From the NCBI GenBank assembly GCA_002005505.1, contig KV908401.1, forward strand, positions 173,386 to 237,385: a stretch of 64,000 nucleotides of DNA. The letters are read 5' to 3'. This DNA comes from Botryococcus braunii (lineage: Eukaryota; Chlorophyta; Trebouxiophyceae). Under the pieces are notes generated by a model that saw only the letters and a program-made list of their open reading frames with translations, ran no database searches and had not been told where the DNA came from. This document shows positions 39,041 through 48,357 of the stretch, piece by piece (positions within the stretch are counted from its first letter, which is position 1; every line of letters starts with the position of its first letter). The translations under genes were made by a program, and so were the position numbers.

Positions 39041-42000
39041 TCACAGAAACTTGGCCAGTCCCAGTGAGTTACGATGTCCCAGAAACACTTGTCTAACTAG
39101 TGGTTTGGTAAAAATGTCAGCCACATTTCTAGCAGATTGAATGTACTTGAATTCAACCTGCCCCTTTGCAATAGCTTCACGTGCGAAATGACAGCTAATT
39201 GCAATATGCTTTGTGTGTTTGGAGTACACCGGATTCCTCAGGTGGTTTATACACCCTTGGTTGTCACAATGAATCTTCACTATCCACGGTAACACTCCAA
39301 TTTCCTCCAGGAAACCTCTCAGCCAATTTGCTTCCTTCACAACAGCACTTGCTGCCATGAATTCAGCCTCCACTGTTGAAGTGGCAACAGCAGATTGCTT
39401 TTTACTTCCCCACACTACTGCTCCTCCAAACACAGTGAGGACAAAGCCAGTGGTAGAGAAGCGATGATCCTGATCACCTCCATAGTCGGCATCCACATAG
39501 CCTTCTAGCTCTATCTCCCCCCCTCCGAGAGTTAGAACCAAATCTCGGGTTCCTTTCAGATACTTCAACACACGGATGGCTTCATTCCAATGTGCTGTGG
39601 TGGGAGATATGCGATAACGAGACAATACACCTACTGCCTGAGCTATATCGGGACGTGTGGTGTTGGCTATATACAGAAGAGACCCTACTAACTCACAGTA
39701 ACGGTGACCTGGAGGTAGTGGACTGCCAGCACCAATGCTGTCGCTCCCATCTCTCGGTGCAGGCCTTTGGGACATTACGAAATCTTTTGTCATGGGAGTA
39801 TCAGGTCCCACTGACTCAAGATCCAAGCCAAATTTCTCTACAAGTGCATCGATTTTAGGGATGCAACTCAGGGTGATCAGCCCTTTATCTCTATCTCTCA
39901 TCACTTGACATCCCAAGAAATCCTTCACTTCCCCAAGATCATGGATGGTGAATTCTTTCTTGAGAAGTCCCTTCACTCTCTCGATTTCTGACATGCCCTT
40001 GGAAACTATCAGAAGATCATCAACATAGATCAGCACATAGGACTTTCCTCCATCAGTAGAGCATCTCACATACACTCCCGCATCACTCTTGCACACCTCA
40101 TACCCCATGACTTCAAGTTTGTCATTCAGGGTTTTGTGCCAGGCACGTGGAGCCTGCTTCAGGCCATACAACGCCTTTCTCAATCGGCACACAATATTCT
40201 TATCACCATTCTCAAAGCCAGGAGGTTGCGTTACATATACTTCCTCCTCGAGCTCACCATTCAGAAAGGCGGTCTTAACGTCCACCTGATGAATTTCACA
40301 GCCCTCTCTTGCAGCAACAGCAAGCAGAGCTCTTCTAGCTCCATAGCTACTAGTAGGAGCAAAGACCTCCATCACATCCACTCCAGGGATTTGTCTGCAT
40401 CCCTGTGCCACTAATCTGGCCTTGAATCTCACAACATTGCCATGTGCATCCATTTTCACTGAAAATATCCAGTGAACTGGAATAACCTTATGTCCACGAG
40501 GTCTCGGAACATACTCCATGACCTCATGAGTATCTAGAGAATTTTGCTCTTCCTGCATAGCTGCCTTCCAGTATTCCCACTGGGGAGACATCTGTGCTTC
40601 TCTCAAATTAGAGGGAACGTGAATTTTCCCAAATCTGACACCTGTGTGCTTTTCCTCTGAATTGCCTGATTTTCTCTCACTTTGTCCAGAACCCACTACT
40701 CTTCCACTGACACTCGCTGAGTTACACATCACAGGCTCTCCAGTAGAAGTAGAATGCTCTCTCATAGCACGCTCTCGCTTGGACTCACACTTGGCTTTGC
40801 ACAAGTTACTCTGCTCATCCCTCACATCATCCTCCCATGCACAGGTACCTCTCGGACAGTCTTTGTAATTTGGAATCCCTTCACATTGTCCAGACTTCCG
40901 ATTCACCTCCTCAGACACACTCTGACATGCCTGCAAGAGTTCAGACTCTTCAGGTCTCTCACAAGCAACATCGGGATATGGCAGAGTGTCTGCATACTTC
41001 CCCTGATTTATGTGATCCACATGCCTCTCAGACCGACTGCATGTCACTGTTGGGAGTGACCTCACATCTCTGACATCACTCTCCCAGGCACAGGTACCTC
41101 TCAGTGAGCACTTGTAATTTGGTCTGTCTCCACAATGTCTGTGCTCCTGATTCACCTCCTCCTCTCGTCCCTTACATGGAGTCAAGGATGCAGATCCTGT
41201 CTCCCGCTCACAATCATGTTTGGCTGGTGCAGAGAAAGCATATGATGCTTCCTCTGACCGGTGGCTGCCACCACAGTCCCGTCCAGGAGTGCTCTGACTG
41301 GACGGGTTGCCAGAAGAACTCTGCATGGTCACATCTCTTACATTTCTCTCAGTCACTGAACAAGACCCACCCATACTGCTCAGCTCCCCGGGACCATTTG
41401 CAGCTTTGCATGTAGCTGCCCCCCTCACTGCACTCACATGCAATTCATGCCCCTCATGTGAATCACCCTCTAGCTGCACTTCCCCTGGTCCCTGTGACAG
41501 AGAGTCACATTCAGTCAACCCCTCTCGCTCTCTGCTCTCTCCCTTCTCCTGTGGCAGCAGGAGGTCTTTGGCGGCAGTGCGTTGTTCGTGTCGTTGAGCC
41601 CGGGTCAGGCCATCCAATTGGTGGTTGCGGCAATCAGACCTAGTTGGTCTGAGGACCTCCTGGGCTCGCTCCATCTGCGGTCGAAGGTGGGAGTCCTGTC
41701 TCACTCCTCTGGCTAAGTCCTGTACTGCCTCCAGGGTTTGATCCATCTCCACTGGGTCACACAGTCTTCTGGATTCAGGCTCGGGCTCAGCCTCACTGGG
41801 GGGTCCTGTGACAGGCTGTGTGGGGAGGTTGCTGGAGGCTGGCAGGTACTCAGGCTCACTGTGTGGGTCATCAAGATCTGTCTCAAGGCTGATGTTGGTT
41901 GTGCCAGGGGAGGTGCCGGGAAAGACTGGGGGAGTGTCACTTGCAGAGGGCTCAGGACACAGAAACTCTGTAGACTGTGTTGAGGAAACGCTCATGCCAA

Positions 42001-44443
42001 CCCGAGAGGCTCCCCTGAGGTGCTCCACGAAAACCACATCTCTGCTCTCCTTCCAGATACCCCCTCCCACATAGATCCGATAGGCTTTGGAGGAGGCTGA
42101 GTAACCAGTAAGCATCCCTGGCACAGTTTTAGGGGAAAACACAGAGCGCTGGACATCAGGAATGTGCACAAAGGCCAAGCAACCCCAGGTACGCAGTGGG
42201 GTTACATTTGGTTTGTAGCCAAAAAATAATTCTGATGGCGTGCGGTCCCTCCCGGTACTGGGACCCATGTTCAGTAGGGTGCATGCAGTTTCCAGGGCCT
42301 CCTTCCACAACGTTGGACTGGCAGCTGCAAAAGCCAGAAGAGTCCTGGTACGTTCCTTGAGGGTGCGATTGGCTCTTTCAGCCGCTCCATTCTGTTGCGG
42401 GGTGTAAGGAGCTGAGGTCTCCAATTTAGTCCTCTGGGATGCACAAAATTCTTTGAACGTGGCATTCAGAAATTCAGTTCCACGGTCACACCGGACACAC
42501 TTCACTTTGGTTTTCTTCTGGGTCTGCCAGTATAGAATGAGGTCCCTCACAGCAGCACTGATGGCATCTTTGGACTTCACAGGCAGGACCGCCTTTAACT
42601 GAGATGACTCATCCAAAGCAGTCACCCAGTAACGTTCACCAGTTACTGCAGCAGGAAAAATGGGGCCCACAGTGTCAATATGTACTCTGTCAAGTGGTTC
42701 AACAGCTGGTCTACTGCTTATTCCAAATGGAGGCCGAGACGTCTTTCCCTCAATACATGCTTCACAGTAGACTGGACAATTGGAGCAGGGACATAGGGAT
42801 GTATCAAGTCCCGAGACCAGGTCCTCATTGGTTAGGCGCTGCATCCATGTTTCACCTGGATGTCCCATTCTGCTATGCCAGAGGTATCGTCTGGCACAGT
42901 TGTGTGAGTTTTGGGTGGGGGTTTTGGACTTCACAGCAGCTGAAATTCTTCTGTGGTTAACACTGGGACTCAGAGCTACAACTTGATGAATATAAAATAG
43001 CCCTTTCTCTGCACTGATCCGAGACCTCCAGCTGTTTGGACCACAGACTTCAGTGAACGCTCCAACATCATCTGTGCGAAAGACTGCCCCATCCCGCAAT
43101 GCTGCAGATACTGACAGTATGTTTGAGGTTGCAGAAGGAACACACTGAACATGATGTATCCACAGGGGAACTCCCACTCGACTGAGGATGCAGACAGAGC
43201 CTGATGCTACAATTCCTCCAGTGGCATCTGAAGTGGCCAGATGTAATGGGATGGGTTTGGCATGCACAGTTGGATTATGTAGTAGGGTCACATCATTCAC
43301 CAGATGTACAGATGCTCCACTGTCCACCAGCCAGGATTGCAGAGACGAATTTCTGACAGGAGTCTTCAGGATGTTGAGGGAAATTATGTATGGCATACCT
43401 CCAGGTGGTGGAGGTGGGGGAGCTGGGGGTTGGAACCATGCCGGAAAGGCATCCAGTCCAGGGTGCGCCAGCTGGGCTGCAGGAGGGTGTGGGCCACCCA
43501 TATGTGGAGGTCCCTGTGGCCACATTCCCTGCAATTGTTGGACCGCTGCCACTACGTTCCGTTGGGTCTCCTCGTCCCGCTTCCTCTTTCGACAGTCCCT
43601 CCAGTAATGCCCCTTCTTATTGCAGTAGTTGCAGATGCCCTTAGTCTCGGACTTGGCCTCAGAGACAGTTGGTTGGGCCTGCTGATGGACTGCACTGGCA
43701 GCTGGTGGGGTATTGGCTCCACTGGAGCCTTGTCCAAGAGCCAAAACCCTTGGTTGGCGAGGAGCATATTCATCAAAACCCACTGCAGCTGCTGTGTTGC
43801 GCAGAAGTCCAGCCAGCTTCTCCAGGGGTTGTGCTGCAGCAGTTGTGATCATTCCTGGCTCTTTAGCTGCATCAGGCAAGCCCTGCACAATCTGGGTTGC
43901 AACGTGTGCATCCAGTAGAGCATGGTTGTTCCTGTCAAGGCATGCCTTCAGGTTGATCATTCTGTTGACATATTGCGAAATCGTCTCGTCATGTTTCATT
44001 CCCTGGCTCATTTCTTGGAGCCAATCTGCATTGGCCTCGATATTATATCCACCAATAAACTTTCTGCAGATGAACTCATATGCATCATAAGCAGAGGGCA
44101 GATTAGACAGAGGTCCCAGCCATTCCTATGGGACTGACTCATAAATCAGTAACATTGCGGCTGCGTCATGTGCTGTACCAGGCATAGCCTCCAGGATGGC
44201 AGGCAAAGACCCTTTTGACTCATTTGCTGCCAAAAATGCATTCTTCCAAACAATAATATTTGTCCCCCGTTCCTTCAGTTTTATGTGTACCTTGACATTT
44301 GTTGGGATAATCTTGGGCAGCTCATCTCCGCTGCCTCTTGAGGTGCTGGGAGTACACGGTTCTCTGATGGGTGTGGATGAGGCTGGTTCACTGCTTGACG
44401 TTGATGCTCCACTAGCTGATGATCCTTTCTTCTTGGAAGTCAT
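39041..44443 (-). CDS. Copia Gag-Pol polyprotein, interrupted by one in-frame TAG
   Basis: One frame of 1800 codons runs from the ATG at 44443 to 39041, broken only by TAG at 44126-44128 (codon 106, within Gag). Numbering from the downstream ATG at 44011: CCHC zinc knuckle 127-140; aspartic protease D-S-G at 230-232; integrase zinc-binding His/Cys at 379-419; integrase catalytic D446, D509 and E545 (35-residue final spacing); reverse transcriptase first Asp 1244 and YVDD 1329-1332; RNase H D1507, E1548 and D1583. Integrase before reverse transcriptase defines the Copia type. Between about 690 and 1120 lies an unusually long linker with a duplicated Cys-containing module. All catalytic residues are present, so apart from the TAG it looks recently active. 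The TAG is most simply a nonsense mutation. It lies well upstream of the zinc knuckle, which is not where programmed gag-pol readthrough is usually found. Confidence 0.93.
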
Positions 44444-44712
44444 AATTCCCCAGTTGTCTTATAACTCCAGTACTCGCAAGGTAGCAGCAAGATCTTACTT
44501 CTGAACCAGGTGGGTTGAGCTAACGGACAGCCAACGTGAAGGTGAAAGATGTAGTCTTTGACGATAAAGGCTCTCTCGTCAGGATTGCGGTCTCCACGTT
44601 GTCCTCCTTCTCTGATTAGTTCGTTGTATGACGGAGGTCCTGATCTCAAGCGCGCTGGAACGTTGAGGTTGGTGGTCTTCCTGGCTGTTTGCTTTGTCCG
44701 CTTCTTCGCCAT
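44440..44712 (-). CDS. Copia leader ORF with histone H3 tail-like N-terminus
   Basis: A 90-codon frame between the primer site and gag. It starts MAKKRTKQTARKTTN. Residues 5-12 equal histone H3 residues R2-K9, and the following Thr-Thr stand for Ser10-Thr11. The rest has no H3 similarity. Its stop overlaps the gag start by four bases (ATGA at 44440-44443), the arrangement used for termination-reinitiation in some viral and retrotransposon mRNAs. Translation is not proven; it is the first ATG of any length downstream of the primer site, which favours it. The similarity could also be chance over eight to ten residues. Confidence 0.5.
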   Translation of the reverse strand: MAKKRTKQTARKTTNLNVPARLRSGPPSYNELIREGGQRGDRNPDERAFIVKDYIFHLHVGCPLAQPTWFRSKILLLPCEYWSYKTTGEL

Positions 44713-44767
44713 TCACAGTCTAGTGAGCTCCGATTTAGGCGCCACCCACTCTCAGCATCCGAGCCCG

Positions 44768-44780
44768 TGGGCCCATAACC
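44768..44780 (-). other. Primer binding site, internal (anticodon region) of initiator tRNA-Met
   Basis: The plus strand reads TGGGCCCATAACC, identical to the anticodon stem-loop of eukaryotic initiator tRNA-Met (anticodon CAT). On the element strand its complement directly follows the 5' LTR. Drosophila copia primes from a 5' half of tRNA-iMet cut in this loop, so the same mode is inferred. Confidence 0.88.
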
Positions 44781-45471
44781 TGAAATATTCTGGGCTTGGC
44801 GTATCCTGCATGGTGGCGGCACGGAGGGTGTTAGACGATGTCCTCCTACTTGTGCGTTGTTAAGTAGGCACGGACATATACAAGTCAAGGACTGGTTAGC
44901 AACTGATTGATAGACACCCGGAGTGCCACTATAGTTCCAACCAAGTGTTACAATATCTCTCATCTCTCCTAACAAGGTGACGCAGTTCAAACACGCCTAA
45001 CCTGCTCTCACCCAGGTCGTGTTCATTACTTTGTCCGATGAGCTAAACTCAACTCTATATGTCTAACATGTTCTAACAATGTTCATCTGAGTGCTAAATC
45101 CAGGAATACAATAAGGATTAAGTCACCTGCATGGTGGCGGCACGGAGGGTGTTAGACGATGTCCTCCTACTTGTGCGTTGTTAAGTAGGCACGGACATAT
45201 ACAAGTCAAGGACTGGTTAGCAACTGATTGATAGACACCCGGAGTGCCACTATAGTTCCAACCAAGTGCCTTCCCTATCCGTGCTTGCCCCATATGCCTC
45301 CTTTCTACAAACGTGTCTGTAACTTGCGTTATGATAGTCTTCGTTCAAATGCATGTATTGCCTGGCAGAACTCAGGGTTCTGCCTCTCTTTCCTAATTGG
45401 TATTGTCTTCATACGGAGACTTGCCATTATTACTCCTCTGAGGGAAAGGCATAAAATTAATTAACACAACA
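44781..45471 (-). repeat. 5' LTR of the Copia element
   Basis: 691 bp; on the element strand it begins TGTTGTG and ends TTTCA. Carries the internal 143-bp direct repeat at 44805-44947 and 45126-45268. This LTR would drive transcription leftward. Confidence 0.97.
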
Positions 45472-46394
45472 GATATGCCACCCAACAACGATCCCTGCAA
45501 CACCCCTCTCGGACGTACTGAACACGGTCTGAAGATTTTATGGTTTCTGGAGATATTTTGACGGAACTTGGACAAGCCCGCGCCCGCGCGCACACACACA
45601 CACACAGCTGGAAGTTAAGTACAAGCACGTTCTAAACAGCTGCAACGTGGCCTCTCAAAAACTAGGCGCAAGGGTTGCTCACTACTATGTTTATAACAGG
45701 GACGCTCTAATTAGGTGCTTCATCTCGAGCCCGACTAGATGGTTCTGGTCCAAGACTACTGGACGTAATCTTCATCCTTCCTTCTTCGTATGTCTGCAAT
45801 GTCCTGGAAGTATACATCCAGAAGACTACGTAATCTTCTAGCGTTGTTCCTCGTGCTGCACTTCCTCCTTGCCCTAGGAGCTAATGTCCCGCATCCTATA
45901 TTCTTCCAGTCCCTTTTTTTTCCATTCTTTCCAAGCTACAAAAGTCAACTTTATAGCACAGGGGGGTGCGAACGCACCTGCACCTGCACACACACACGCA
46001 CACACACAGGACACCTGGAAGAAAATACAACTGTGTCCAAAACCGCCACAATGTGCACAGGCCACGTGGCCTCTCCTGAACTAGGCGCAGGGGTTGCTTT
46101 ATAGCGGGCATGGCGCCGTACTAGGAATGCCAGTGTTGCTCGAATGCAGTATCACAGCCGCAACCTTGAGACAGGCACATTACACGTCTGAACATGTGAC
46201 GAAAGGCCTGGACTAGTACAGCAAGTTGGGATGCAAAAACAAATGCGGCTGAGACAGGGCACCCGGAAAGGCGTTCCTATCATATTTACAAAGGGGAACA
46301 GCCTGATTAGGAGCCCTTTGTCTTCAGCCCTAAAAGCTGGTTCTGGTCCAAGGCTACTGGACGTAATCTTCTCCTTTCTGCGTCCTCCCTTCTT

Positions 46395-46690
46395 CCTAAG
46401 GATGCAATGTCCTGCATGTAATCTTCTCCTTTCTGCGTCCTCCCTTCTTCCTAAGGATGCAATGTCCTGCATGTAATCTTCTCCTTTCTGCGTCCTCCCT
46501 TCTTCCTAAGGATGCAATGTCCTGCATGTAATCTTCTCCTTTCTGCGTCCTCCCTTCTTCCTAAGGATGCAATGTCCTGCATGTAATCTTCTCCTTTCTG
46601 CGTCCTCCTTCCTTGTTCCTAATGATGCAATGTCCTGCATGTAAACTTCTTCCTTTCTGCGTCTTCCTCCCTTCTTCCTACATGATGCAA
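46395..46690. repeat. 55-bp minisatellite, about five to six copies
   Basis: GGATGCAATGTCCTGCATG with TAATCTTCTCCTTTCTGCG recurs at about 46402, 46457, 46512 and 46567 and then in degenerate form. Unit-3 specific expansion of sequence present once in units 1 and 2. Confidence 0.93.
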
Positions 46691-48357
46691 TGTCCTGGAG
46701 TGATCGTTTTCTTTCTGCCTCATGCTCCATTTCCTACTTCCTGTGGGATGTAGATGTCCTGAAACTTCTATTGTTCCAGTCTTCCATTCACGTCCCTTCT
46801 TATTACGATCAAATGTCAAATACAAAGCCGGTCCATATTTGCAGATCCTCAGCCAACCACCCCCAACGAAAGTTGGAAAGTGTTGAAAGGTGAAAGTGCT
46901 GAAAGGTGCGACCCCACGGGTATTCGGGTCTCGTGATGCGACCCCGTGAGTCCTTGTCATGGCAAAGTCGCAAGGCCATGACAACACACTGAAGCAGCGT
47001 TCACCTGAGCATGCGGATCTGATGGACTCTCAGCATACGTCCTTCCTAGACTTAAGAATACCGCTTAAGGGGCGCCTCTCTTAATGTGGGGGCCGGGGGG
47101 GGGGGGGGACTGGAACCCCCAGAAAAAAAGCCCTAAACCCTAACCCGAGGCTTAAAATTCCCTGGTCCACATGCCATGATCGAATCAGAAACAAAACGCG
47201 TGGGAGCATGACCAAACGAGGACCCGCACACGGGGGAGCACCCTTTGTGTAACCCTGATAAGAACCACGACAGAAAAGAACATACGGAACCCCTAAAGAC
47301 CTCGCGAAACATAGAATGACACGTGTTAGATCATGTCTCCGAGCACATGATGTGGGAACATAATCAATGGTACATACCCAATGCGGATCGGGCCCAGCCC
47401 ATTCCTGTTGCCGAGCATCTGTCAGCAGCCCTCCCTCCCTCCCTCGAGGACAATGGTGCCGCAGCCCTCCCTCCGTCCCACGAGGACCATGCCTCAACGG
47501 CCCTCCCTCCCTGGAGGACCATCCCTCAGGAGCCCTCCCTCAAGGCTTTTGAGGACCATCCCTCAGCAGCCCTCCCTTCCTCCCCAGAGGACCATCGCTC
47601 AACAGCCTCCGCTCCCTCCCTGGAGGACTGTCTTGCAGAAGCCCGGCGGGATAAGTAGTGTCCTTTCCCAAGGGCATGTCCAGAACGGACTCGGTCGCGA
47701 TAGGGGTAGAAATTCCAGCGCATAGATTCGGTGTCATGCTCGACGTGGCCCGCAGAGAACGTTTACCATGAACTTCATTTACTCCTACCGCCAACCGCAG
47801 AAGGGCCCTGCCGTTGACTCCACTGTAGGGAGTAGACGTCCCGAAACACCGTCGACGCAAACCCCGAAACCAAGGAGGCACTGTCGGACGGTTAATTTCC
47901 ATATACATTGGACTTCTGAAAAGTTTGAAGAGCTGCGATGTGTCTCTAATGAGGTCATGAAGGAAAATGTTTTTTTCGCAAGGAATACGGATCTCAAGGT
48001 ACACAAATACCAGGCTTCTGACCTCTGCCATCAACAACATGACATTTCAGAAACAGTATAAATCCCGAGAGCGTTATGTTGGTACACTTGAGCCGTACTT
48101 CCAAAACAATGAATGGCAATATAGAAGAGATGATTATGCGTTTAGCCCACAAGAAAGCATTGTCCGGGTCCGAAATCTTCAACAACTGCCGACGACCACC
48201 CAAAGATGATTTAAACCCTGACTTCAACCAACAAACAACATAATGAATGGCAATATAGGATATGTGATTATGCGTTAAGCCCACAAGAAAGCATTGTCTG
48301 GGTCTGAAATCTGCAACAACTGCCGACGACCACTGAAAGATGATCCAAACACTGACT
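46691..48357. other. Unit 3 leader downstream of gene M3
   Basis: Homologous to the unit 1 and 2 leaders, with a GAGGACCATCCCTCAGCAGC-type minisatellite at 47420-47640. A direct duplication of about 120 bp (GGCAATATAG...TTCAACCAACAAACAACA, about 48113-48240 and 48248-48372) abuts the M3 stop. No exon supported. Confidence 0.5.

Larger units (their letters stand above)
38327..45476 (-). mobile_element. Full-length Ty1/Copia LTR retrotransposon with target duplications
   Basis: Transcribed right to left. The 7140-bp element (38332-45471) is bounded by GATAT at 38327-38331 and 45472-45476. It has two 691-bp LTRs starting TG and ending CA, a primer site copying part of initiator tRNA-Met, a leader ORF, a Gag-Pol frame in the Copia order (protease, integrase, reverse transcriptase, RNase H) and a polypurine tract. 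The flanks join to give a sequence homologous to 10700-10800, which proves insertion into unit 2/3 junction DNA after the segment duplicated. Confidence 0.97.

Noticed and set aside
39592..43918. Plus-strand frames of 60-204 codons opposite gag-pol
   Set aside because: They are antisense shadows of the Copia polyprotein, which carries all the family motifs on the minus strand.
44126..44128. Programmed stop-codon readthrough between Gag and Pol
   Set aside because: The TAG lies within Gag, well upstream of the zinc knuckle and protease, not at a Gag/Pol boundary; a nonsense mutation is simpler.
44768..44780. tRNA gene fragment
   Set aside because: Only 13 bases match tRNA-iMet, and they sit exactly where the retrotransposon primer site must be.
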